44,055 nt of DNA from an uncultured Porphyromonadaceae bacterium (lineage in GTDB: Bacteria > Bacteroidota > Bacteroidia > Bacteroidales > Muribaculaceae), in contig CABUIC010000022.1 in assembly GCA_902491515.1 (NCBI GenBank), positions 1-44,055 on the forward strand, read 5' to 3'. This document shows, one piece after another, positions 14,823 through 22,985 of the stretch; the stretch's first letter is position 1; each line of letters opens with the position of its first letter. The translations under genes were made by a program, and so were the position numbers. Below the pieces are notes generated by a model. It was not told the origin of the DNA and searched no databases. It was given only the letters and a program-made list of their open reading frames with translations.

Positions 14823-15902
14823 ATGCGAACACTCGGTTTCCTTGCGGCCCTCCTCCTGGGCGCCTCCGCTGCCCTCGCCGGCCCTGAAATTTTCTGGCGC
14901 GAGACCTTCCACAACTTCGGAGCCTTCAACGAGGACTCCGGCCCCGCGCGTTGCACTTTCCGATACGTCAACACGGGCGACGAGCCCCTTGTGATACTCC
15001 GCGCGCGCACGACCTGCGGCTGCACCCTCGCAGACTGGTCGCGCTCGCCCCTCGCCCCGGGCGACTCCGCGGAAATCACCGTCGAATACGACCCGACCGG
15101 GCGCCTCGGGCGCTTCGAGAAGGGCGTTATTGTCGATACCAACACCCCCGTCAGGCGCTCCGAGCTCACGATCAAGGGCGTAGTCGTCGGCGGAGAGGCC
15201 TCGGTCAAGTCTCAGTACCCGGTCGCCCGCGGCCCCCTCGCCCTCCAGCGCGCTTCGGTCCTTGTCGGCGACGTCCCCAAGGGCCACATGCGCACGGCAT
15301 TCCTAAACGTCTATAACCGTTCCAACGACACCATCGCCCCGGCGCTCGGCCCCATGCCCGACTGCCTGCACATATCCCTTGAGCCGGGCAGGATTCCTCC
15401 AGGCGAGCAGGCGTCCTTCATCATCTATTTCCGCTCCGACCGCACCGACATCTGGGGCCTTCAGGAAATACCAGTGAGCGTCAGCCCCGACGGCCCCGAC
15501 GGCGAAACCTTCACCCTCCCCGTGACGGCCTCCGTCATCGAGGATTTCTCGAAAATGACTGAAAAGGAGCGGGCCAAGGCGCCCGTCGTGGCCTTCGAAC
15601 CCGAGCGCCTCGACCTCGGAAAGCTCTCGCGCACCGAAAGCCCGCGCACGGCCGCAATCCACATCGCAAACCGCGGAAAACGCCCCCTCGAAATCCGCCG
15701 CGTCTGGACCCCGGACCCCGGGCTGAGCGTCACGGCCCCCCGCAAGACCACCGTCAAGCCCGGACGCCACGCCGAAATCACCGTCACCGTCGACCCCGCC
15801 TCTCTCCCCGGCGACATCCTCAACGCCCGCGTGACGATTATCACCAACGACCCCGCCTCCCCGCAGATGAACGTCCGCGTAGTAGGCGAATTAACAGACT
15901 GA
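14823..15902 (+). CDS. Secreted DUF1573 protein with two ASH/DUF1573-like domains
   Basis: The 359-residue protein has a signal peptide (MRTLGFLAALLLGASAALA). It then has a DUF1573 domain at about 22-115 (FHNFGAFNEDSG; RTTCGCTLADWSRSPLAPGD; ITVEYDPTGRLGRFEK), including the conserved Cys-Gly-Cys pair of that family. A middle beta-sandwich follows, and a second DUF1573-like domain occupies roughly 255-359 (LDLGKLSRTESPRTAAIHIANRGKRPLEI; NARVTIITNDP). These immunoglobulin-like domains are common in Bacteroidetes periplasmic proteins and their molecular role is not established. The next gene starts 7 nt after its stop. The start at 14823 is chosen because it gives a proper signal peptide. Confidence 0.85.
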   Translation: MRTLGFLAALLLGASAALAGPEIFWRETFHNFGAFNEDSGPARCTFRYVNTGDEPLVILRARTTCGCTLADWSRSPLAPGDSAEITVEYDPTGRLGRFEKGVIVDTNTPVRRSELTIKGVVVGGEASVKSQYPVARGPLALQRASVLVGDVPKGHMRTAFLNVYNRSNDTIAPALGPMPDCLHISLEPGRIPPGEQASFIIYFRSDRTDIWGLQEIPVSVSPDGPDGETFTLPVTASVIEDFSKMTEKERAKAPVVAFEPERLDLGKLSRTESPRTAAIHIANRGKRPLEIRRVWTPDPGLSVTAPRKTTVKPGRHAEITVTVDPASLPGDILNARVTIITNDPASPQMNVRVVGELTD

Positions 15903-15909
15903 CAGACAT

Positions 15910-16578
15910 ATGAACAAGATAGGCATCATCGTGGCCATGGACAAGGAGCTCGCGCTCCTCCTCCCCCATCTCGAAGGCCACTCCACAGTCACCATCAACG
16001 GCTGCACCTTCCACACCGGTTCCATCGGAGCCCGCGGGACAGTGGTGATGGAATGCGGCATCGGCAAGGTCAACGCCGCCGTGGGCGCCCTCACGCTCAT
16101 CGAGAACTTCCATCCCTCCGTCATCATCAACACGGGAGTGGCCGGAGGCACCGGACGCTCCGGGATTCTCGACCTCGTCCTCGCCTCCGAAGTGGCTTAC
16201 CACGACGTCTGGTGCGGACCCGGCACAATCCCCGGCCAGGCCGCCGGATGCCCCGCGCGCTTCCCCACAGCCCTCCCCGCCTCATTCGCCGAAAAAATCG
16301 GCGCCCTCTACGGCCCCGTCGCTTCCGGCGACATATTCGTCTCCCGCCGCGAAGAAGTCGACCACATCCTCAGCCTCTACCCCGACGCCCTGGCCTGCGA
16401 CATGGAGAGCGCGGCAATCGCTCAGGTCTGCCACCTCAAGGGAGTGCCTTTCGTCTGCGTCCGCGTTGTCAGCGACACCCCCGGAGCCGCCGACAACATC
16501 GCCCAGTACGAAAACTTCTGGCAGGACGCCCCCGCCCGCACATTCGATGCCCTGAAAACCCTCCTCGCCCTCCTCTGA
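15910..16578 (+). CDS. mtnN: 5'-methylthioadenosine/S-adenosylhomocysteine nucleosidase
   Basis: The 222-residue cytoplasmic enzyme hydrolyses MTA and SAH to adenine plus the thioribose, within methyl-cycle salvage and autoinducer-2 precursor formation. It starts IGIIVAMDKEL, where Glu13 corresponds to the E. coli catalytic-region Glu12. It has INTGVAGG, VASGDIFV, the nucleoside-binding motif CDMESAAIAQVC (Glu166) and RVVSDTPG with the catalytic Asp189. A futalosine hydrolase (mqnB) is the main alternative because it shares the fold; the ASGDIFV and DMESAAIA forms favour MTAN. Its stop overlaps the start of the next gene (TGATG). Confidence 0.85.
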   Translation: MNKIGIIVAMDKELALLLPHLEGHSTVTINGCTFHTGSIGARGTVVMECGIGKVNAAVGALTLIENFHPSVIINTGVAGGTGRSGILDLVLASEVAYHDVWCGPGTIPGQAAGCPARFPTALPASFAEKIGALYGPVASGDIFVSRREEVDHILSLYPDALACDMESAAIAQVCHLKGVPFVCVRVVSDTPGAADNIAQYENFWQDAPARTFDALKTLLALL

Positions 16579-17234
16579 TGAAGGATATACCCTGCACCCC
16601 CGGCGCACGGCGCGTGAGGGCCTGGGTGGCCGAAGGCGAGCACGAGAATCAGGACTTCAAGCTCACTATCCCCGAGCCGGCGAAAATAGCCCGCTCCATC
16701 TCCGCCTTCGCCAACCACAGCGGCGGCCGCCTCCTCATCGGCGTAAAGGACAACGGCGTAATCGCCGGAGTCCGCAGCGAGGAGGACGTCTACGTCGTCG
16801 AGTACGCCGCCGAGCGCTTCTGCGTGCCCCCGCAGGCCGTCGAATTCCACGCCTACAGCATCGACACGGGCGTGACCGTCATCGTCGCCTCCATCCCCGA
16901 AGCCCCCGAGAGGCCTGTCGAGGTCCGCGAGCCCGACGGCTCACTGAGAGCTTACTTCCGCGTGGCCGACGAGAACATCGCCGCCCATCCCCTCATGGTC
17001 GAGGGCTGGCGCCGACGCGCCCGCGCCACCGCCAGCGCCATCACCATCGGCGCCGACCAGAGCCGCATCCTCGAGTATCTCCGCGAAAGCCCGGCCGCAC
17101 CCGTTTCCGAGGACCGCATCGCCCTCGCCCTGCACCTCTCCCGCCGAAGGGTCGACGACCTCCTCGCCGACCTCGCCGCACTCGGACTCATATCTTTCGA
17201 ATTCGACGGAAAAATGTTCGGAATCCGGATCTGA
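16578..17234 (+). CDS. AlbA_2 (Schlafen-type) domain protein with winged-helix C-terminus
   Basis: The 218-residue protein starts with an AlbA_2 domain at about 15-130. Landmarks are EGEHENQDFKLTI, ARSISAFANHSGGRLLIGVKDNG and, further on, PERPVEVREPDGSLRAYFRV. The C-terminal 65 residues (DQSRILEYLRESPAAPVSED; LSRRRVDDLLADLAALGLI) look like a winged helix-turn-helix. Bacterial AlbA_2 proteins are generally treated as putative nucleic-acid-binding regulators; the target here is unknown. Its start overlaps the mtnN stop, so expression is coupled to MTA/SAH salvage. The true start is at 16578; a longer in-frame extension upstream is only the shifted frame of mtnN. Confidence 0.8.
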   Translation: MKDIPCTPGARRVRAWVAEGEHENQDFKLTIPEPAKIARSISAFANHSGGRLLIGVKDNGVIAGVRSEEDVYVVEYAAERFCVPPQAVEFHAYSIDTGVTVIVASIPEAPERPVEVREPDGSLRAYFRVADENIAAHPLMVEGWRRRARATASAITIGADQSRILEYLRESPAAPVSEDRIALALHLSRRRVDDLLADLAALGLISFEFDGKMFGIRI

Positions 17235-17245
17235 CAACACAATTT

Positions 17246-17277
17246 CTTGTGTTTTTGGGAATTTTTGACTAATTTTG
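17246..17277 (+). promoter_or_regulatory. Promoter of the secreted alpha-amylase gene
   Basis: TTG at 17247-17249, a 20-nt spacer and TAATTTTG at 17270-17277 fit the Bacteroidetes promoter pattern. The leader to the ATG at 17347 is about 65 nt. Confidence 0.6.
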
Positions 17278-17346
17278 CCGACAATTGGCCGACGAAGGCC
17301 AACACTTTTATCATACTTACTTAACCAACCTATCATCAAAAACTCC

Positions 17347-19434
17347 ATGAAAAAACGAGTTTTCAGCTTTTCTGCCATGTGCCTCGCACTGGCGATGAGT
17401 CTGACAGCGGCAGACTACGGTCTGCCTTCAGCAATTCAGGACGGCAACATCCTCCATTGCTTCGACTGGACATTCAACGACATCAAGACCGAGCTCCCCA
17501 ACATCGCCGCAGCCGGATTCGGAGCCGTTCAGGTGTCCCCCGTTCAGGGCAACTGCAACACCAACGCCGAATGGTTCTACGCCTACATGCCCTATGACTT
17601 CAAATTCAAAGCCAACGGCAACGGCTCCCGCCAGCAGCTCAAGAGCCTCTGCGACGAAGCAGCGAAATACGGCATCAAGATTGTTGTCGACGTTGTCGCC
17701 AACCACGTAAACCAGGCCGCCGGATACCACGACACCTGGTGGGACTCCAACGGCCGTGTGCGCTGGCAGGGCGGCATCAACTACGGCGACCGCAACTCCA
17801 TCACTCACGGCCAGCTCGGCGGGTACGGCGACGTAAACTCCGAGGACGCCGAAGTCCAGGCCCGCGCCAAAGCCTTCGTCGAGGACCTCAAGAGCCTCGG
17901 CGTGAAGGGCATCCGCTGGGACGCCGCCAAGCACATCGGCCTTCCCTCGGAAGGCTGCCGGTTCTGGTCCACGGTGACAAGCGTGCCCGGAATGTGGCAC
18001 TACGGCGAAATCCTCGACAACCCCGGAGGAAACGGCGACGCCCTCATGAAGGAATACACGCAGTACATGTCCGTCACCGACAACGGCTACAGCAACCAGT
18101 GCCGCAACAACGACGGCGTGCCCGGCTCCCACGCAGGATGGGCCGCAGGCACAATCGACGACAGCAAGGTTGTCTACTGGGCCGAGAGCCACGATGACTA
18201 CTCCAACGAATGGCAGGCTTCCACCCATGTGTCCCAGGCGCAGATTGACCGCGCGTGGGCTATCGTAGCATGCCGCCAGGGCGCTTCAGCCCTCTATTTC
18301 TCCCGTCCCGCGGCCAACACCCGCACCACTATCAAGATGGGTCAGAAAGGCTCAACTCAGTTCAAGCAGCCTCAGATTGCCGAAGTCAACAAGTTCCGCA
18401 ACCTCATGCAGGGCCACGCCGACTACTTCTCCCAGGGCAACGGCGCTGCTTCCGTAACCCGTAAGGACGGCGGAGCCGTAATCGTCAAGCGCGGCGGCGG
18501 CGGCAACGTCTCCGTGGCTAACGGCGGCGGATACTGCCCCGCTGGCACATACAAGGACAAGGTTTCCGGCGGAACTTTCACCGTTACAGCCACCACTATT
18601 TCCGGCAACGTCGGCGCAAGCGGCATCGCCGTGATTTACAAGGACGGCGTAACCCCGGACCCCAACCCCGATCCCAATCCCGACCCCAATCCCGACCCGC
18701 AGCCCGGAACCCTCACAATCACCGGCGACTACAACGTGGCTTACTCCGGCACCAAGACAAATATCTACTACTGGGGCGGTAGCTCCAAGCCCGAATGGCC
18801 CGGCATCCCCATGCAGACCGTAACCGGCTCCGACGGCCGCTCCTATAAGGTAGCCAAAGTCACCGAAGGAACCACCAGCGTCATCTTCAACACCAACGGC
18901 GACGCCGACAAGACCGCCGACCTCGACTACACCGCAGGCTTCGTCATGAACGACAACGGCGCCACCACCACAGCCGTTATCTTCAAGCATGGCGACACTC
19001 CCGGCCCGCAGCCTCAGCCCGGCGACTACAACGTGTACTTCAACAACGCGGCTACCAACTGGGCAACCCCCTACATCCACTACTGGGGCGGTACAGAGAG
19101 CTCATGGCCCGGAGTTCCCATGACCCGCGTCAAGGACAACGTCTGGGGATACAAGGTGCCTGAGGGCACGACAGGCGTAATCTTCAACGCCGGCGACGGC
19201 GACGCCTCCAAGACCGATGACTTCGTCTACGTCCTCAACCACATCTACAGCAAGGCCGGTGGCGACGAAGGCCTCTACCAGACTACCGGTATCGACGACA
19301 TCGAAGCCGCCGACGCCGACGCTCCCGTCCTCTTCTACAACCTCCAGGGCATCGAGATGCCCGCTTCCGAGCTCGCCCCCGGCCTCTATATCCGCCGCCA
19401 GGGACGCGCCGTAAGCAAGGTCTACATCCGCTGA
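17347..19434 (+). CDS. Secreted GH13 alpha-amylase with two CBM26-like domains and sorting-like C-terminus
   Basis: The 695-residue protein has a signal peptide (MKKRVFSFSAMCLALAMSLTA) and a GH13 catalytic domain. All four conserved regions are visible: VDVVANH near residues 114-120; GIRWDAAKH with the nucleophile Asp192; HYGEIL with the acid/base Glu221; and WAESHDDY with Asp283. A Pro-Asp-Asn repeat linker (about 436-453) leads to two starch-binding modules of CBM26 type (about 455-550 and 558-640), each with YYWGG or HYWGG, a WPG motif and VIFN. The last 45 residues (LFYNLQGIEM; GLYIRRQG) are a short sorting-like module. It should hydrolyse alpha-1,4-glucans at or outside the cell surface. 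No SusC/SusD pair is present in the window. Confidence 0.9.
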   Translation: MKKRVFSFSAMCLALAMSLTAADYGLPSAIQDGNILHCFDWTFNDIKTELPNIAAAGFGAVQVSPVQGNCNTNAEWFYAYMPYDFKFKANGNGSRQQLKSLCDEAAKYGIKIVVDVVANHVNQAAGYHDTWWDSNGRVRWQGGINYGDRNSITHGQLGGYGDVNSEDAEVQARAKAFVEDLKSLGVKGIRWDAAKHIGLPSEGCRFWSTVTSVPGMWHYGEILDNPGGNGDALMKEYTQYMSVTDNGYSNQCRNNDGVPGSHAGWAAGTIDDSKVVYWAESHDDYSNEWQASTHVSQAQIDRAWAIVACRQGASALYFSRPAANTRTTIKMGQKGSTQFKQPQIAEVNKFRNLMQGHADYFSQGNGAASVTRKDGGAVIVKRGGGGNVSVANGGGYCPAGTYKDKVSGGTFTVTATTISGNVGASGIAVIYKDGVTPDPNPDPNPDPNPDPQPGTLTITGDYNVAYSGTKTNIYYWGGSSKPEWPGIPMQTVTGSDGRSYKVAKVTEGTTSVIFNTNGDADKTADLDYTAGFVMNDNGATTTAVIFKHGDTPGPQPQPGDYNVYFNNAATNWATPYIHYWGGTESSWPGVPMTRVKDNVWGYKVPEGTTGVIFNAGDGDASKTDDFVYVLNHIYSKAGGDEGLYQTTGIDDIEAADADAPVLFYNLQGIEMPASELAPGLYIRRQGRAVSKVYIR

Positions 19435-19457
19435 TCCGCTTCAGCCGATTTCCACAG

Positions 19458-19492
19458 GCCGGGCACCCCTCCGCAGGTGCCCGGCTTTTTTT
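19458..19492 (+). terminator. Intrinsic terminator after the alpha-amylase gene
   Basis: A perfect 10-bp stem (GCCGGGCACC at 19458-19467, GGTGCCCGGC at 19476-19485) with an 8-nt loop is followed by seven T. Confidence 0.92.
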
Positions 19493-19590
19493 CGCGTCCG
19501 CCCGGAAGGCCGCAGAGCTGGCTGAGAGTATTTACATATGTTAAAATGTTGATTTTCCCTACTTTTTGTAAAATATCCGATTTTTTGATG

Positions 19591-19598
19591 TATCTTTG
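19591..19598 (+). promoter_or_regulatory. -7 box of the leucine-rich-repeat protein gene
   Basis: TATCTTTG matches TAnnTTTG and lies 33 nt before the ATG. TTTG at 19565-19568 is the nearest -33 candidate, with a 22-nt spacer, slightly longer than usual. Confidence 0.6.
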
Positions 19599-19630
19599 CA
19601 CATCCAAAACAATCGTTAACCAACATCCTT

Positions 19631-22600
19631 ATGAAAAAAACTCTACTTGCCCTTGCCTCGGTGCTTTTCTACGGCTCCGCGGCTTCCGCGCAGGGTCAGA
19701 TGGTCTTCAACACGGCCGCTGAAGTCGGTACGGAAATCCGTATCCTGCCCAACGCCCTGTCGGCCACCTCTCCCGTGTCTATCGACTTCGGCGACGGTGA
19801 AGTCAAGAAATTTACCGTGGATCCAAAGGCCGCGGCCTATAACCGCTGGATTACCGGCGAGGTGAAAGGCAAGACCATCACAGTGTCCGGCAATGTCACC
19901 GAGTTCGAGCTCTCCAACGCAAAACTCACTTCCGCCAAAATCTCCGGAATGTCGCTCCTTACCGAGCTCGACCTCAGCGACAACGAAATAGCTTCCTTCG
20001 AGCTCACTTCCATCACCCCCCTTCAGGAGCTTGACCTCAGCCACAACAAGCTCGTCAACTCTCCCTCCGAAGGCTCCACGCTCACACTCGAGTTCGCCGC
20101 CGAGACCCTCAAGAAGCTAACCCTCTCCTACAACGACGACCTCCAGTGCCTCCACGCCGGCGCCTTAAACACCCTCGAGGACCTCAACATCGCAAACTGC
20201 AAGAACCTCGCCTCGATTTTCATCTGCACGCCCGAGGAAAAGCGTGAGTCCCTGAAGTACCTCTACCTCAACAACTGCTCGATTTCACACTTCTACCCCA
20301 TCAACCTCCCGGCCCTCAGAGTGCTCGACCTCAGCGGCAACAACCTCATGACCGAGTACGACGACAACCCCTTCGAGATGGGAAATTACCCCGAGCTCCG
20401 CAGCTTCTCCATCTCAAACAACAAGGGAATCAAGAGCGTCGACGTTTCCGACTGCCCCTTACTCAATCAGCTCTACGTCAACGGCTGCGACCTCTCGCAG
20501 ATTGACGTCAGCGCTTGCCCCGAACTCACGTCTCTAAATATCGCCGACAACGAGATCTCAAGCCTCGACCTCTCCAACAACAAGGAGATTTCTTCCCTCA
20601 TGGTCAACGGCAACCCCCTCGAGGAACTCGACCTCGACCCCGTGCCAAACGTGAGCTACCTCAACATCTCCGACACACAGATTTCCCGCATCAACCTCAT
20701 GAAGGCTTTCTACCTCCAGTCCTTCCGCGCTTCAAACACAAAGCTCGAATGGGTGGACTTCGGCGGACAGCAGCCCGGACGCATGAGAATCATCGACATC
20801 CGCAACAACCCCAACTTCACCGCCGAGTCGATGAGCTACACGCTCCACACCCTTCCCGAGGCCAGCAAGCAGTACTCCTCCGACCCCAACCTTCTCCTCG
20901 AAGGCTCTAACGCCGAGCACGCCGACACCGACTGGGCAAACTCCGTCGACTGGAAGTGGATTTCCGACGTCAAGGGCGACGGAACCGCAGTCCACTCCCC
21001 CCTCACCCTCACCTTCGATGGCGCCACTAAGACCGGAACCTTCAAGAAAGGAACCGTCGACCGCCTCTACCCTTACATGGCTCTCAGCCTTGACTACAAC
21101 CTCGAGGTGATGCACACCGACGACGGCGATTTCGTCGTTACCCAGTGGAAGCCCATCTACTTCCAGTCCATCAAGGACGCTTCCGACGGCGAAGTCCTCA
21201 AGGGCGTGCCCGTCTGCGTCTACACCTATCCCGCCGAAGGAAAGCGCTTCCGCAGCCTCACCGTCAACGGCAAGGAAATTTTCTCCCCCTGGTTCATCCT
21301 CTCCGAGAATGCTACCGTGAAAGTCAATTTCCAGGGCGAGCTCAGCTCCATCGCCCTCGGAGTCAACGTCGGCCAGGACCTCTCCTTCCGAGTGAACACA
21401 ATCAAGGAAAACGACAAAATATGGATTGACTGGGGCAACGGAGGCCGCGCCGAATACGACGAACAGCGCGCTTACACCGGCGCTTCCCTCCGCCTCATCT
21501 CCGACAAGCGCATCGAAGGAAAGGCCATCGGCAACACCGTAACAATCTACGGCGACCTCGCAGGCCTCGACATCGACGGCTACGGCGACGTCGCAGATAT
21601 CTTCGGCCTCTGGGACAACAACGTCCAGTCGCTCGACATCTCCAACGCCCCCGACCTCAAGATTCTCACCGCTTACTTCAACCCCATCAGGACTCTCGAC
21701 ATCTCCCGCAACTCCAAGCTCGAGGTCCTCAACGTAAGCTTCACCGCAATCCAGGAGCTCGACCTCTCCAACTGCCCCAACCTCATGAGCCTCGAGGCAT
21801 ACGCCTCCGGAATTGACGAGGAAGAGAACATCCGTCCCCTCAAGAGCATCGACCTCACAAAGCTCCCCATTCTCCAGAACCTCAACGTCAAGAACAACGG
21901 CCTCGCATCTATCGACCTCACACAGAACCCATATCTCCGCTGGGTCGACATCTGCGGCAACAAGTTCACATCCGTTGACCTCTCCAAGAACCCCGTCATC
22001 GAGACACTCAACCTCATGAACAACAAGCTCACCGCTATCGACGTCTCCGCTCAGGCCGTTATGACCGAACTCGACGTCGACAACAACGAGCTGACCTCCA
22101 TCGACCTCAGCAAGAACCCCGACCTCGAGCTCCTGATGATCGGCAACAACCACATCAAGACCCTCGACATCGCAAACCTCACCAACCTCCGCCGCCTATA
22201 CATCAACGGCAACGGAATGACCGCCGACGACCTCAACGACCTCTTCTACAAGCTTCCCCAGCGCCGTCCCGACACCGACCAGGAGCAGGGCGGAATGCAG
22301 ACGAGCTGGAACCTCTGCATCCATCAGGGAACCGACAAGGACCCCAACGACTATAACGGCCACGACAGCTCCATTGCCGTCGACCGCGGCTGGAGCCCCT
22401 CCCACTCCGGTTCCAACGCAGGCTCCGATGTCGCTTACCTCGACCTCCTGAGCGCCGTTCACGGCTCTTACACCGTCACAGACGCCGCCGGAAACACCTA
22501 CACCCACGGCTCCAAGGTCGAGAAGTGGCTCCCCCTCACTGTCGAGGCTCAGCCCGAGACCGGTTATGCCCTCTACAGCCTCCAGCTCAACGACGACGCC

Positions 22601-22897
22601 CCCATTCTCGGCGCCAACACCTTCGAGATGCCCGGCATCTACACCAAGCTCCGCGTCAACTTCACCAAGACCTCCGCTATCGACGGAATCAACGCCGACG
22701 CATTCGGAATCCGCGCTCTCCGCGGAGCCGTCGAAGTAAAGGCTGCCGCTGCAACTCCCGTTGAAGTATTCGCCGCCGACGGTCGCCTCATCGCAGCCGC
22801 CGAAACCGACATGAACGGCTCCGCCCGCATCGCCCTCGCTCCCGGCTTCTACATCGTCAAGGCCGGCGCGCAGACCGCAAGCGTAGCCGTAAAATAA
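19631..22897 (+). CDS. Secreted leucine-rich-repeat protein with internal duplication and sorting-like C-terminus
   Basis: The 1088-residue protein has a signal peptide (MKKTLLALASVLFYGSAASA). It contains two similar halves. Each opens with a small beta domain with a PKD-like turn (SIDFGDGEVKKF near residue 52; IWIDWGNGGRAEY near 597) and an 'ITVSG' or 'VTIYG' strand. A block of roughly 21-residue leucine-rich repeats follows (about 110-413 and 663-876), with units such as LTELDLSDNEIASF and LTSIDLSKNPDLELL. A beta-rich spacer separates the halves. The last 70 residues (VEVFAADGRLIAAAETD; GFYIVKAG) form a type A-like sorting domain. LRRs usually mediate protein or glycan contacts, so a surface adhesin or binding role is likely but inferred. 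No catalytic motif is seen. Confidence 0.85.
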   Translation: MKKTLLALASVLFYGSAASAQGQMVFNTAAEVGTEIRILPNALSATSPVSIDFGDGEVKKFTVDPKAAAYNRWITGEVKGKTITVSGNVTEFELSNAKLTSAKISGMSLLTELDLSDNEIASFELTSITPLQELDLSHNKLVNSPSEGSTLTLEFAAETLKKLTLSYNDDLQCLHAGALNTLEDLNIANCKNLASIFICTPEEKRESLKYLYLNNCSISHFYPINLPALRVLDLSGNNLMTEYDDNPFEMGNYPELRSFSISNNKGIKSVDVSDCPLLNQLYVNGCDLSQIDVSACPELTSLNIADNEISSLDLSNNKEISSLMVNGNPLEELDLDPVPNVSYLNISDTQISRINLMKAFYLQSFRASNTKLEWVDFGGQQPGRMRIIDIRNNPNFTAESMSYTLHTLPEASKQYSSDPNLLLEGSNAEHADTDWANSVDWKWISDVKGDGTAVHSPLTLTFDGATKTGTFKKGTVDRLYPYMALSLDYNLEVMHTDDGDFVVTQWKPIYFQSIKDASDGEVLKGVPVCVYTYPAEGKRFRSLTVNGKEIFSPWFILSENATVKVNFQGELSSIALGVNVGQDLSFRVNTIKENDKIWIDWGNGGRAEYDEQRAYTGASLRLISDKRIEGKAIGNTVTIYGDLAGLDIDGYGDVADIFGLWDNNVQSLDISNAPDLKILTAYFNPIRTLDISRNSKLEVLNVSFTAIQELDLSNCPNLMSLEAYASGIDEEENIRPLKSIDLTKLPILQNLNVKNNGLASIDLTQNPYLRWVDICGNKFTSVDLSKNPVIETLNLMNNKLTAIDVSAQAVMTELDVDNNELTSIDLSKNPDLELLMIGNNHIKTLDIANLTNLRRLYINGNGMTADDLNDLFYKLPQRRPDTDQEQGGMQTSWNLCIHQGTDKDPNDYNGHDSSIAVDRGWSPSHSGSNAGSDVAYLDLLSAVHGSYTVTDAAGNTYTHGSKVEKWLPLTVEAQPETGYALYSLQLNDDAPILGANTFEMPGIYTKLRVNFTKTSAIDGINADAFGIRALRGAVEVKAAAATPVEVFAADGRLIAAAETDMNGSARIALAPGFYIVKAGAQTASVAVK

Positions 22898-22920
22898 TCG
22901 AATCTGATCAATCATTTTCC

Positions 22921-22953
22921 GCCGGTCCGCAGACACCAAGCCCGCGGACCGGC
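22921..22953 (+). terminator. Hairpin terminator after the LRR protein gene
   Basis: GCCGGTCCGC at 22921-22930 pairs perfectly with GCGGACCGGC at 22944-22953 (10 bp, 13-nt loop). It is followed by TATATTTC rather than a pure T tract. TATATTTC could also act as a weak -7 box for the gene at 22986. Confidence 0.7.
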
Positions 22954-22985
22954 TATATTTCAAAAAAAAAACACACTCATTGCTT

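Noticed and set aside
16053..16577. Extended N-terminus for the AlbA_2 protein
   Set aside because: The extension is the +1-type shadow of mtnN (Arg/Pro/His-rich). The AlbA_2 homology begins after the ATG at 16578.
20732..22153. Long minus-strand open frame (473 codons) opposite the LRR protein gene
   Set aside because: It arises from strong C-ending codon bias of the plus-strand gene. The protein is low-complexity Val/Asp/Glu/Gly-rich with no family signature, and the plus-strand product has clear LRRs and a signal peptide.
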